Below are positions 42,681 to 53,944 of a stretch of DNA of 64,000 nt, piece by piece. Position 1 is the first letter of the stretch; the number at the start of each line of letters is the position of its first letter. The notes below the pieces were generated by a model that saw nothing but the letters and a program-made list of their open reading frames with translations, ran no database searches and had not been told where the DNA came from. Origin of the DNA: Pollenia angustigena. Taxonomy: Eukaryota > Arthropoda > Insecta > Diptera > Polleniidae. The stretch lies in assembly GCA_930367215.1 (NCBI GenBank), contig OV884056.1:282330067-282394066 (forward strand). The letters are read 5' to 3'. Position numbers and translations under genes: made by a program.

Positions 42681-43545
42681 AGGCGGCATGAAATAACCCC
42701 CAAAATATAACCACCCAAAAAAATAATGAAATAACACCCCAAAAGTTTGTACAGAGAACCAAAAAAAAAAACGATTTTTAGGGCGTTATTTCATTTTGTT
42801 TGGGGTGTTATTTAATTTTTTTAATTGGGGTATAATTTCATCTGAAATTATCCCCCAAAAAATCATTAGGAAATAAAGCCCCAATATATTTTAGTGGGGG
42901 ATTATTTCATTTCCAAATTTGTAATGAAAACGTTTTTGGGCGCAAAGATTTATCCACTTTGGTATACAGAACACCGGCTTCGATAAATAAAGCTGCAACG
43001 CATATCCGGCCTTCGGCCCTGCGCAATGGTTTTCTTCTATATGGTATACCAAACACCGGCTTCGCTAACTAAAGCTTCTCTGCGTAGCAGGGTCGAGTGT
43101 GTATTTCTATACTAAAGAGAAGAAAATCCTGGCACTATGCAGATTAGCTTTAGTTAGCGAAGTCGGTGTCATAGAGGAAAAAGTCATTGCACCCGGCCGA
43201 AGGCCGGCTATACTGAAAAGCCTTAGTTGGCGAAGCTTGTGTTTGATATATCATAACATGATATTTATCGCGCGATTCTTGAAAGCAAAACTGTATAATT
43301 AATTTTATTACATATATTGGGCTCTTATTCAATTTCAGAAATTGGGGTTTTATTTCATATGAAATAAGTCCCCAAAAATTAGGGAATTATTTCATTTATG
43401 TTTGGGGCGTTATTTCATTTCGTTGCGGGCTAATTTCATTTTCAAAATTGGGCTTTATTGCATATGAAATAAGGCCCCACGATTTGGGGGGTTATTTCAT
43501 TATTTTTTTGGTGGGTTATATTTTAGTGGGTTTTTTTATGCCGAC
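42681..43545. mobile_element. Foldback element FB-1b
   Basis: Left end 'AGGCGGCATGAAATAACCCC', right end inverse with changes ('GGTTATATTTTAGTGGG' and 'TATGCCGAC'). Exact 8-bp duplication GGCGTCAT (42673-42680, 43546-43553). Arms consist of forward 'ATGAAATAACACCCCAAAAG' and reverse 'GGGG.TTATTTCAT' blocks. Core 42930-43260 has GC-rich units such as 'ACACCGGCTTCGCTAACTAA' and 'GGCCGAAGGCCGGCT', some forward and some reversed. 865 bp, non-coding. Confidence 0.82.
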
Positions 43546-43667
43546 GGCGTCATAAGCTATCAACTTTTCCCATCTTTCTGGCAACATATGGATTTGGATT
43601 ACTTGCCAAAATATCTGCTCATTTCTTTAGGCCTATAATGAATCAAGCATATTTCAGTTGACCCCCT

Positions 43668-43752
43668 AAAGTGTGGGGCCTTATTTCATATGCAGTAAAA
43701 ACCCAATTTCGAAAATGAAATAACGCCCTAAACAGAAATAAAATAATTCCCT
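43668..43752. repeat. FB-1 arm fragment
   Basis: 'AAGTGTGGGGCCTTATTTCA' and 'CGAAAATGAAATAACGCCC' match 10290-10375 inside FB-1a. No ends of its own. Confidence 0.6.
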
Positions 43753-43769
43753 ATGGTTTTGTTTGTCGT

Positions 43770-44025
43770 GCTTAATACCCAATTTTATTCTTGATAAGAA
43801 CACTGAAATTTATTGTTGGAGGGATAAGCTATTCTTATGCGCATTTCACTGGTTGCTTAGGCCAGATCGTCAGGAAACTTCATCCAAAGATTTAAGAAAA
43901 CCGTAAGATATTAAACCAAATAAATTCTGTTAGGCGTATAAGAATTATAAGAAACAGTTCTTCTTGCAAAAATATCAAAGTCTAAACATAAACATCAACA
44001 ATATACAGTGAATTTATCTTTTCTT
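43770..44025 (-). repeat. Family F, inverted copy
   Basis: Reverse of 862-1142 along most of its length: 'GATAAGCTATTCTTATGCGC', 'TTGCTTAGGCCAGATCGTC', 'CAGTGAATTTATCTTTTCTT'. Confidence 0.7.
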
Positions 44026-44534
44026 TAATACCCTACTACGATTGGTTTGAAAAAGGAATTAAAAGCTTTAAAAGGAAATGTTGAGAAAACTAAAAGTGTC
44101 CAGAGATAAATATAATGTTCTCTCAACTATAAAGGTAAACATAAGTAGAAGGGATCCTGTTTTCGAAGAAATGGGTTGTCAAAAGATTCTTTGAGAGCTT
44201 ATTTTACGCTAAAATTCTATTTTGACTTAAATATTTTGTTTAAATAATTCAGCTATTTTGGATGTATGTAAATTCTGTTGGCTTTGCACATAAAGTAATG
44301 TTATTTTTTTTATTAAAGTTTAATATATTAATAAACTTATTTAACCTTTATGTGCTCGGGATCGAAAACTTACTTGGGCAGTCGGAAGACTAGATTTGTA
44401 GTAAAATTATTTTTGCACTATTTTATCCTTATAAACAAGAAAAAATGGTTATATATTTATTTTGTTTTATTTATATTTTATTATTGTAGGTACATGTAGG
44501 TATAGAAAAACTTGAACAAAACAATTTTAAACAT
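44026..44534. other. Unassigned AT-rich stretch
   Basis: Nothing recognised. Confidence 0.5.
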
Positions 44535-44537
44535 TTA

Positions 44538-44654
44538 GCCTCGTATTCACAAACGATTATTAAAATATAACAATCGTTTATTAAGGCTAATTTTCATAGA
44601 AAATTTGTTCTTTAAACTTTTATTAAATTTAAAAATTTTTTATGAATACAGGCG
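44538..44654. mobile_element. GTATTCA MITE, copy 2 (Harbinger-like)
   Basis: Ends 'GCCTCGTATTCACAAACG' and inverse 'TTTTTTATGAATACAGGCG'; TTA on both sides (44535-44537, 44655-44657). 117 bp, inner 'AATTTTCATAGAAAATTT' palindrome. Confidence 0.65.
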
Positions 44655-44657
44655 TTA

Positions 44658-45605
44658 AGTTTTATTTATAGAGAATCATTTTCCAAATACGTAAGTTGTG
44701 GAATCGCACACCGGTTTCTTACACTAACTGCATATCTTTCGTGTGTTTTTGCGATTTTCCATTTCACATGCCTGACATCGTACATGATGTTTTGGCAGCT
44801 TATCCTCCGATGTATCGGGAAATTGAATAGTAGCTGAAGCGGAAGAAGTTGAAATTGGCGAGTGACCTAACTCCATTTCGATAGCGAAGTATGTAGATAA
44901 AAAGCTAAAAAACACTTATCGCTTAGCAATACGATGTGGACGCTTTTAATAATTTCCAGTCTTTTATCACAACTTAACTTAACGCACGTTTGATTCACGT
45001 GACTAGCAACGCTTTGCAAATTTTTGCAATACAAAGAATATAAAAACTAAACAATGTAAAATCATAAAAGTAACGAACACTTTGTCTTTGCTCTATTGTT
45101 TTTGATGAAATGTTTTTACTTTGATGCGCTATCAGCATACACGTGATGCAAAGAATTCTTTTTTTAGCAAAAATAAAAGAACAACAATGTGTGCAAATGT
45201 AATAAGCAACAAATAAAGTTTCTTTGCATATAAACCACATTGTGACTACAAATGTAGACTACCGGCCACGAGATGATCATTTTAAAAAACATCCCTTTAG
45301 CACCTATGAAATAATTATTGTTACATCATTAACGTATAAATCTGCTCAAAACAAGATTTTAGGAAGCTACCAAAAATAGTAATAGATCGCATTTAGTTGT
45401 TTTTTATTTTTTGTTTAAATAAATTATATGATATTTTGCACCGTTTGATAAAATGATGAAAAAGTCCGGAAAAAGAAAAACCTCTAGTTCCATCGGACAC
45501 TAGAAATGTTCTACACAATTATTTGCGTATGATTAATATTTTTTCGCCCATTACAATTTATATAAATCATACGCATTTTATAAATCATACGCGTTTTATT
45601 TAAAT
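44658..45605. other. Unassigned stretch
   Basis: Contains short open frames on the minus strand (44724-44915, 44995-45240) with no family resemblance I can name. Confidence 0.4.
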
Positions 45606-45606
45606 T

Positions 45607-45870
45607 CCCAGTAAAAAATGGAGCTTCCAACGAAGCAGGTTTGTAAGGGAGAAACATAAGAGTTGCGCTTACCATTGCGCATACGGAAGACATGAATTTT
45701 ATATGGCGAGTTCCCACTTTGAAGCAATACATTTTTGACACATGAAGCGCATTATTCAGCGCATAAAAAAATGTTGGATGTAACGATCAGCTTTACACAC
45801 TGAATGTTTTGATACAGTTATTTGTTAGTGTTCTCCCTTACAAACCTGCTTCTTAGTAAGGGAATGCCGT
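45607..45870. mobile_element. CCCAGC-family element, partial copy
   Basis: Left end 'CCCAGTAAAAAATGGAGC' then 'GAAGCAGGTTTGTAAGGGAG'. A 22-bp perfect inverse of the latter lies at 45831-45852. The right outer end is lost. Relative of 30134-30683. Confidence 0.55.
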
Positions 45871-46847
45871 AGCACTTGAAATTTTAATTTTTTTTATAAA
45901 AATTGTTAAGAGTTCTTTCACTTACTTTACTGCATTTCTGTATGTCTTATTGCGTAGCGCATAATTCTGCGCTTATTTTTTTAAATGTACCATTAGTGCT
46001 TCGCAATATGATAAAAATTTTTATTGGGTTGTTTGTTTCTCACATACATAAATTAATGAAATGTTCACACACATTATTTTATATGAAAATTTAATCAGTA
46101 GTACACACACATTTGTTGTTAAATTTTAATATAAATATTGTATTTTTGTATTTGCCTTTTTGGGCAAATTTAAATAGTTCTTTGTTTTCTGGCAATTTGT
46201 TGTTCATTTATTTGCAGCTTTTCATTTTTGTTCATTTATATATATTTTGAATATTATTGATAAAAAGTTTTGATTTAAGTCCCCTGTGTATTTATTTATG
46301 TCTTCATTCGTTTAATTTGTTAAGTCAACAAATATTAATATTTGTTTTACATGCAAGTATAAATTAGTGATCTAAAACAACACACACATTTTTTTAAATA
46401 AATATAATAATAAAAGTGTTTATTAACATTTGAAATTGCATGTAAATAATTCATTTTATAGCTATGAATGCTGAATGATTTTATATGCTTCGTCAGCTAT
46501 CTTAATTGCTAATTAGAGTGTCCCTTACTTGTCCTAAAATGGAAACTATGAAAAAGTACTTACACCTAATGCCATAACGAAAAATACTCTGTTGGAATTT
46601 AGTTCCACTCGCATAAAATTTTTGATTCATTAAAATTTTGACAAAATGCTCAATATTTTGATTTAAAAGAAACTGTCATATTTTTGCAATTATTTTTGTT
46701 CCAATTGTTGGCTTTAAGTTCATATCTAAATACGAGCAAAGTTAAATAAAAACCCAAACGGGTGTTTGCTAGTTTCGTTTTCTACGCTTAGAATTTGAAG
46801 TCAAAGTGGAGTGTAGATTTTTTTTATTGCAATGTGTACCTTAAGCT
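45871..46847. other. Unassigned AT-rich stretch
   Basis: No repeat or coding sequence recognised. Confidence 0.5.
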
Positions 46848-46855
46848 TGTTCTAC

Positions 46856-47967
46856 GGCTGTAGGAAATATCGCCCAAATGAAGAATCGCCCAAAAGAACA
46901 TGAAAAATTACCCAAAAAGTTATAAATGAAATTTTGCCCGAAAGAAACGAAAAAGGGCCCAAAATAAAAATGAAAAATGACCCAAAAAGAAAAAAACGAA
47001 TTTTTTCCCCAAAACAAAAATTAAAAATTGCTTAATTTACAAAACAGTGTTTATTCATATAAATTTAGTAACATACAAATGTAAGTTTTATGTAAAAAAT
47101 TGCATTGTATCTTCAACAGCTGAGCGGCAGTATGGACAGTAATACTTATTTGAGCCCTGCGCCAAACTTTGTGCACTATTCAATAGTTAAATATAATAGC
47201 TAAATAACAAAAACCGGCTTCGCTATCTAAAGCTTCTCTGAATAGCCGGCCTTCGGCCGGGCGCCAGGATTTTCTTCTCTATGATATAACAAAGACCGGC
47301 TTCGCTAACTAAAGCTTATCTGCGCAGACGGCCTTTGCGCGGACGCAAGGATTTTTTCCTTTATGGTATAACAAGTACCGGTTTCGCTAAGTAAAGCTTC
47401 TAAAATCTGCCTTGATTACGAACGAAGGCCGACTACGCAGATAAGCTTTAGTTAGCGATGCCAGTTTTTGTTATACTATAGAGGAGAAAATCCTTGCCCT
47501 CAGCCGAAGGCCGGCTGTGCAGAGAAGCTTTAGTTAGCGAAGCCGGTACTTGTTTTATCAAAGAGGAGAAAATCCTTGCGCCCGGCCAAAGGCCGGCTGT
47601 GCTTTCGAGTTTGTGCACGGACACTATGACACTGGATGTTATGACATGCCACCTTTTCGCAACATGTCCCGTTATTTTTATAAATAAAATTAAGGAATTC
47701 GACGTATAGTAATAATGAATGATTTAGACAAAGAGTATGTAAGATTTTGACAAAATTTTAAAATTGAAAAATGTTCCGAAAAAATGGGCTATTTTTCATA
47801 TAATATTTTTAAAAAACGAAAAATCACCCAATAATAACGAAAAATAGCCCAAATATTTTGGGTCACTTTTCATATGAATTCAGTCCCAATTTTACATGGA
47901 ATTTTTTTGGGCGATTTTTCATTTATTTTTTTGGGCCATTTTTCTTTGGGCGATTTTTCTTACAGCC
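46856..47967. mobile_element. Foldback element FB-2a
   Basis: Ends GGCTGTAGGAAATATCGCCC and inverse of GGCTGTAAGAAAAATCGCCC. Exact 8-bp duplication TGTTCTAC (46848-46855, 47968-47975). Arms: 'ATGAAAAATTACCCAAAAAG' forward and 'TTGGGCGATTTTTCAT' reverse. Core 47210-47605: GC-rich units, about three forward then about two reversed ('AAGCTTTAGTTAGCGAAGCC'), so the core is itself palindromic. No transposase. Confidence 0.85.
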
Positions 47968-47986
47968 TGTTCTACTGAATAACAAC

Positions 47987-48710
47987 GGCTGCAGGAAATA
48001 TCGCCCAAAGAAAAATGGCCCAAAAAAAAAAAAAATGAAAAATCACCCAAAAAAATTCCATGTAAAATTGGGCCTTAATTCATATGAAAAGTGACCCAAA
48101 ATTTTTGGGCTTTTTTTTCGTTATTATTGGGTGATTTTTCGTTTTTTAACGTTTTTCATAACGAAAAATCACCCAAAAATATTATATGAAAAATAGCCCA
48201 TTTTTTCGGGCCATCTTTATTTAATATAATTGTAATTTATTTAAAATAAGTTTGTTGTTTTTTCTCTGGGTGTTTATATTAAATATATAACGAAAACACT
48301 TTTGGGCGCAAGGATTTTCTCCTCAAGGATATAATATATACCGGCTGCGCTAACTAAAGCTTCTCTGCAAAGCCGGCCTTCGGCCGGGCGCATGGATTTT
48401 CTCCTCTATGGTATAACAAACACCGGCTTCGCTAACTAAAGCTTCTCTGTATAGCCGGCCTTCGGCCGGGCGCAAGGATTTCCCCTCTATGGTATAACAA
48501 ACACCGGCTTCGCTAGCTAAAGCTTCTCTGCGTATTTGTTTTGGGTCATTTTTCATTTATTTTTTTGGGCCCTTTTTCGTTTTTGTTGGGCAAAATTTCA
48601 TATATAACTTTTTGGGTAATTTTTCATGTTCTTTTGGGCGATTCTTCATTTGGGCGATTTTTCATTTTTTTTTTTGGGCCATTTTTCTTTGGGCGATATT
48701 TCCTACAACC
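47987..48710. mobile_element. Foldback element FB-2b
   Basis: Ends GGCTGCAGGAAATATCGCCC and inverse of GGTTGTAGGAAATATCGCCC; over 40 matching terminal bases. 9-bp direct repeat AATAACAAC on both sides (47978-47986, 48711-48719). Core 48304-48535 has three forward units with an exact 82-bp spacing (GGGCGC at 48304, 48386, 48468). Starts 19 bp after FB-2a ends. Confidence 0.85.
48304..48537. repeat. 82-bp GC-rich tandem units (FB core)
   Basis: Each unit runs 'GGGCGCAAGGATTTTCTCCT', 'TATGGTATAACAAACACCGG', 'CTTCGCTAACTAAAGCTTCT', 'CTGCGTAGCCGGCCTTCGGC'. The junction has a 13-bp palindrome CGGCCTTCGGCCG. The same unit occurs in FB-2a, FB-1a and FB-1b. GC content is far above the surroundings. 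Confidence 0.85.
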
Positions 48711-48899
48711 AATAACAACTTATATTTAATTGTCTTGTTCGCTTGAATAATACAACTTCTCATAATTTGATAGCTCTGCTTTTGATATATATTATTCATA
48801 TTATTCAGTTTAACCAACAGAACTTATATAACAATTTTTTTTTAGACAGGTTAATTGAAAATAAATAATTGTAAACTGAGTTAATTGCATTGAACAGAT

Positions 48900-49990
48900 A
48901 ATGGAAGCTAACTTTCCCTCAACAATAAATTTCAGTGTATTTATCAAATATGAAAAACTGGGAATTTAGCACGTCATACGGAGATCGTATTGATAATAAA
49001 CTTTGTATTCCCGAAAATAACTTTGATAATATAATTGCATGTGCCCGTGCATAAAACTGAATTGGCAAATTGGTTTTTTCGCAGTTTTCTTACGAAGACA
49101 ATGGAATGAAGCGGTTTGTTTTTTAATTTTTTTTTTTTTTTTTTTTCTTTTAACCCACTTACGACAGAGAACCTCAAAATCACTATTTTTCATGATTTAT
49201 TCATACGCTAAAATTTACATTCATTCTTTGCTTGCAAAACAAAGTTCAACGCTGGTAATTTTTACATCCTTTCGTACACATTTTATTTTTGCATTTTTGC
49301 TTTATTTGCATTTTTGTTGCTCACGCAATATAACACAACTGAGTAAATTCAAAAGAACACATTCTTATACTTTTGTTTACATTAACAACAACAATAAACC
49401 ACTTTAGGGTTTTATTTGTTTAATATTTTTGGCTTTTCTAAAATCTTTGGAAAAGATTTCCTGATGAGCTGGTCTAAGCAACCGGCGAAATGCGCATAGA
49501 AGCTTGCTTTCCCTCAACAATAAATTTCAGTGTATTTATCAAACATGAAAAACTGGGAATTTAGCACGTCATACGGAGATCGTATTGATAATGTTTCCTT
49601 GAAAAAAGTTTTCATAATTCTTTTGTTGTTTTCTATGATTTTATTGTTTATGATATTTGATTTATACATAATTACTAGAGAACTGCAAAATCACTATTTT
49701 TCTTGATTTATTCATACGCTCAAATTTACATTCACTCTTTGCTTGCAAAACAAAGTTCAACGTTAGTAATATTTACATCGTTTCGTACACATTTGATTTT
49801 TGCATGTATTCGTTTTTTATTGAAAGTGCTTTGTTTGCATTTTTGTTGTGCACGCAAAATAACGCAACTGTGTAAATTCAAAAGGAACTTATTCTTATAC
49901 TTTTGCATTCAAGTAGTCATTGTCCACTCGATGAGACGCTTTGTTAACATTAACAACAATAACAACAACAAACCATTCGATGAGACGCTT
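48900..49990 (+). repeat. Tandem duplication (~600 bp) including family F ends
   Basis: 'GGAAGCTAACTTTCCCTCAA' to 'GGAGATCGTATTGATAAT' (48904-48996) recurs at 49500-49592. 'TTTATTCATACGCTAAAATT' to 'ACATTAACAACAACAATAA' (49196-49397) recurs at about 49707-49975. The second unit is longer by a 'TTTTTATTGAAAGTGC' segment and a 'TCGATGAGACGCTTTGTTAA' doublet. Non-coding. Confidence 0.65.
49403..49610 (+). repeat. Family F copy at the duplication junction
   Basis: 'GGCTTTTCTAAAATCTTTGG', 'TTCCTGATGAGCTGGTCTAA', 'AGCAACCGGCGAAATGCGC', then 'AATAAATTTCAGTGTATTTA'. Confidence 0.65.
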
Positions 49991-50284
49991 TGTTAAAATT
50001 AACAACAATAACAAAAATACTATAGAATGAACAGAAGTACTGTACTTTTTAAGATGATAAAAAAAAGTCTTATGTTTCTATGGAAATTGCTTGCACCTAC
50101 AGAAGTATGTGCGTTAAGTTTCATTTAAATTTTTTTCTTGTACAACATAGCAACTGCTGAATGAATACATGAGTAATAATTGCTTGATTTCTGGCTTTTT
50201 TGTTCGTATTTTTTTTTTCTTTACCAAAACAATCAGTGTCGCACCGAACACACAAACATCTTTATAAAAAACGAAGCTAACGAT

Positions 50285-50330
50285 GGTATAAATAGCAAAG
50301 CACGATGTGAATTATTTGAATGACTGCAAA
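50285..50330 (+). promoter_or_regulatory. Possible TATA-type core promoter
   Basis: 'GGTATAAATAGCAAAGC' is a strong TATA-like match with moderately GC downstream sequence. No transcription unit could be tied to it; chance in AT-rich DNA is likely. Confidence 0.2.
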
Positions 50331-50572
50331 CCAGCAGCAAATGTTTGCGGTTGCGCAAGTTTGATTGTATGACCGCAAGTGAGTGTATTTGTTGCTCTTC
50401 ATTTAATGCGATTTTTTTGCAATTGCACAAAGCCGGTCTCTGATAATTACCTTATAATTTAAAAATGACATATTAGTTTTACCCAATTAAGAATTTTCAA
50501 AAGAATATTGAATAAATTTCAATACAAATTTGTGTTTTAAAATTCATCAATGAATTTAGCTTGAAACATGTA

Positions 50573-50730
50573 AACAAGTATGGGCGGTAAAGTCCAAACA
50601 TATGATATTTTACACAATATTATTAACAAATGAATTTTCATGAGTGTACCGCATTTAAGACCAATGGGTAATCACGTAATCGCCAAAATTATGTTATGAC
50701 GTTACGACGATATAAGTGTTTCTTGTGCCA
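50573..50730 (-). repeat. HINE-C remnant
   Basis: 'AAACAAGTATGGGCGGTAAA' and 'CATATGATATTTTACACAAT' resemble the HINE-C hairpin end, heavily decayed. Confidence 0.45.
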
Positions 50731-50814
50731 AATATTATCTTAATACATATCTTCATCTTTATAAATTTTTTTTTAATTTATTTAATTTATTGAAATTAAA
50801 ATTGTAGAGGCATG

Positions 50815-51105
50815 TAAGAAAAGATAGATTCACTGTTTATTGTTGGTGTAGTGTTTAAGCTCATTGAGAAATTTTATTCGCTTTACAGTTTTATTTGTAT
50901 AATATTTTTAGCATTTCTTAAATCTTTGGAAAAATGTTTCCTGTTGATCTGGCCTAAGCAACCAATGAAATGTGCATACAAACTAGCTTGGCCCAAGCAA
51001 TAAATTTTAGTGCATTAAACAAAAATAAAAGTTGGGAATTTAGCACGTCAAATAGAAATCGTATTAATAATATATTTTTTATTCCCAAAATAACTTTGAT
51101 AAATT
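50815..51105 (+). repeat. Family F copy
   Basis: 'AGAAAAGATAGATTCACTG', 'TTTCCTGTTGATCTGGCCTA', 'AGCAACCAATGAAATGTGC', 'AATAAATTTTAGTGCATTA', 'GGGAATTTAGCACGTCAAA'. The longest copy alongside 862-1142. Confidence 0.7.
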
Positions 51106-51171
51106 TTTTTATTTTAGAAACAAAATTAAAACAATATTGAATTAAGAATGAAACAGTTTAAAAATAAGGTT

Positions 51172-52780
51172 CCCAGCAAAAACTTACATTGCAAAGTAAT
51201 GAGTTAAAAAGCTAGTATAACGACTCTTCACTTCTAATACAGTGGCATTTTAACACGGTGATGTCATTGGAGGCAAGTACTTACCACCCTCGCTTACAAA
51301 TAGGGAGTTAAATAAGTCATTACCACATTCGCTAACAAATAGGAACTTAAATAGCTTATTACTCCGATGTCACCAAAATTACAACTAACATGTAATGACT
51401 ATAAAATTTCATTGATTGATGTGATGTTCTCGGGATAGGCATTTGCCTAACATCTTATTTCATTACAGCCATGTTTGTTCCTTACAGTGGTATCAATAAA
51501 ACTGAATTTGTTAAAAAAAAAAATTTTGTTTTTAATGTTATTTACTTTCTAATGCAAAATTTAACGGCTCCGTGCAATAAGTCCCAAGAAAAAAATGAAA
51601 TTAGACCCAAAAATTTTTCATACAAATGTGGGAGTAATTTCATTATGAAATAGATCCCAGCCCTCTCGGTTTTATTTAATTTTTTTGGAAGTTATTTAAT
51701 TTTTTGCCTGGGAGTTATTTCATAACGAAATCAAATCCAAATGAAATAAGTCCCCGAAAAAATTAACGTGGAAGTTATTTCATTTTATTTCCTATTTCAT
51801 TATGAAATAACTCCCAAAAGTTGGGGTTTGTTTCATTTAAGACTTGGAAATTATTTAAATTTTTCTGGGATTTATTTCTTTTTTTCAGTTTGGGACTTAT
51901 TTCATTTATTTTGGGATTTAATTCATTGGGAGTTATTGCACTGGGACTTGTTGCACCTGGGAGTTATTGCACGGAGCCAATTTAACTACCCTGCTTTAAG
52001 GACGTAGGCTGATTTCATAAACGCAGTATTTCAAAGTATCACTAAAAACAAATGCTTTGACAAGGCATCACAAATTTACACAATGCAGGAATTTCGCAAC
52101 CGTTGTGGAGTGAATAAAGTTACCATGCTATAATGAACTGAAAGCAATGTCTACAGAATAGTTGTGGAGTTTATGAAGCTTTTCCTTTTGGTGTTGCATT
52201 GCAATACTGCGTTTATGAAGTCAGCCATATTTATACCCAATAACCAAGAGAACGATATGAATTCAAAAACGATATGCAGGGGTGTTCTGGAAATCGAAAA
52301 CGCAAAATGCAAGAATTTGGAAGTTGGTTTTAATACACTTTAATTAACTTTTTTTTTAATTTTTGTTATAAAATTCTATTTAATAGAGAAATATTTTTAT
52401 AGAATTTGTCATAAAATTCTTCTGTTACAGAAATATGTATTATTAAAAACTGACCTTAAAAATTTAAAATTGTCCAGCACAATTTTTCATATTCAAATTT
52501 ATTACAAATCGTTTTTTATTTATAATAAAAAAAAAAAAACAAATTGTAAGAACAAATATTTAAAATCAATTTGTATTAGATTTGAAAAAAATTAAACCGT
52601 AGATGCGTTTTATTATGAATGAATTATAAATTTCGTTAATCAACTCATAAACAAGTACTTATGTATCAGATAATATGTCAGCCATTACTAAACTACTTCT
52701 TTGTAATGCAGGTGGTATGAAGTAGTCATAGAAAAGTAAGTTGTTCAGTAATGGCAAGTCATTACCAAGTTTTTGCTGGG
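51172..52780. mobile_element. CCCAGC-family element, copy with nested FB-3
   Basis: Ends CCCAGCAAAAACTT and AAGTTTTTGCTGGG, perfect over 14 bases; TT on both sides. Subterminal 'GTAATGAG' and 'AGTAATGGCAAGTCATTAC'. Two 46-bp direct repeats at about 51290-51365 ('TCGCTTACAAATAGGGAGTT', 'TCGCTAACAAATAGGAACTT'). Contains FB-3. No transposase recognised. Confidence 0.65.
51566..51978. mobile_element. Foldback element FB-3
   Basis: Ends GGCTCCGTGCAATAAGTCCC and inverse of GGCTCCGTGCAATAACTCCC. Exact 8-bp duplication AATTTAAC (51558-51565, 51979-51986). Interior made of 'ATGAAATAACTCCCAAAAG' and 'GGGAGTTATTTCAT' blocks; no GC-rich core. 413 bp. Confidence 0.88.
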
Positions 52781-53425
52781 TTATTTAGTTTTTATTGAAA
52801 ATTGAAGCCATACGAATATTATACTTCAACTATAGCGGATGTCTCAGAAAATTGCTATCAAGACTACTGTCTTGCACACATCTTCCTGTTTCAGACTTGA
52901 AGTAGTCTGAGTCATTTTCAATTCCAATCTAAAAATTAAAACAAAAAATTATTTTACTTTAAAATTGATAAGGTAAATTGAAGGATAATACCTACCTTTT
53001 CCTTTTTCCATGCAAAGAGCTTGTTGCGGAACTTTGCGCGGATTCCTATGAGTGAAATGGCTTTACGGATATCCTCTCTGTCGTAATATTGCAGGCTATC
53101 AAAAGTTACCTTGGTGACTAAACTAGAATATTAACACTTGATTATTGGCCATAGTCAAAAAAGCAAACTTATCTTTTTAGTTAGTGAAAACATTGGCCTA
53201 TCTTTTCCAACCATTCGGTAATTTTTTGGTATCTCCTTCATCTTTATATGCCGATGAGTGACTCAAGGACTTAAAATAAATTGGTTTACTGGCTTTTGTA
53301 TCAGATCTCGCTTTGTTATTAGAAGTTAAAACGTGTGCATATGCATGTGGCTTCTTAGATAGTACAGACGATAGATTCAAAACTTATAGATTCCAAATAA
53401 ATCGCACGTCTGAAGCATTATTAAT
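52781..53425. other. Unassigned stretch
   Basis: A short minus-strand open frame at 53198-53380 is not recognisable. Nothing else seen. Confidence 0.4.
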
Positions 53426-53427
53426 CC

Positions 53428-53485
53428 TACGGTGAAGGGTACCAAACCTCCGACACAGTCGGTTATATCACTTTTACTTGTTTCT
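53428..53485 (+). repeat. HINE tail, isolated
   Basis: 'CGGTGAAGGGTACCAAACC', hairpin 'CCGACACAGTCGG', then 'ATATCACTTTTACTTGTTTC'. Confidence 0.6.
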
Positions 53486-53944
53486 GTGTTACATTTTCCA
53501 ATACATTTGTGGTTTTCTTGAAATTAACTTTAATTTTAAATTATTTTAAATTATTTAAATTCGTTTTTTTAGCAGCGTAAAAACAGCAACCAAAAAGGGT
53601 GTCAATTATTTTTAATAAAATATTTTTGTTTTCTTGTCATATCTGTTAAATGTAATTTTTAGCTGCTGCTCTCATTTCAAGCGAAAATCTAAAAAAATTT
53701 AACAGTTTTTTTTTGGTTAAATAAGACATTTTTGACATATTTTTCATATTATTTATTGTACAAGTTGTTTGGATTGTTTGACAGAACTCTGCATGAGATT
53801 TGGTCTATTTTTATGAAATATTAATAAAATCAATGTAATTTTTTTTTTTTTTTTGGGAAAACAAAATTTTAATTAACAAGATTTAATATTACAATTTGGT
53901 AAAATAAAAAATGTTAAACTTATTAATAAATAACTGAAATTAAA
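53486..53944. other. Unassigned AT-rich stretch
   Basis: Poly-T at about 53840. Nothing recognised. Confidence 0.5.

Noticed and set aside
44724..44915. Minus-strand 63-codon frame with 'CQACEMENRKNTRK', possible PiggyBac-type cysteine motif
   Set aside because: Too short, and the cysteine spacing is incomplete; no transposase sequence around it.
45000..45240. Cys-rich 81-codon open frame on the minus strand
   Set aside because: No recognisable family and no conserved pattern; AT-rich chance frame.
48350..48556. Repeat protein encoded by the 82-bp units ('REALVSEAGVCYTIEE')
   Set aside because: 82 is not a multiple of 3, so each unit shifts frame; openness reflects GC-rich composition.
42681..48710. 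CRISPR-like array from regularly spaced C-run blocks
   Set aside because: Blocks alternate in orientation, spacers are not unique, and the elements have terminal inverted repeats and target duplications.
49125..49148. Polyadenylation tail of a retrogene (T run of about 24)
   Set aside because: No gene-like sequence on either side; it lies inside the tandem duplication and is a simple homopolymer.
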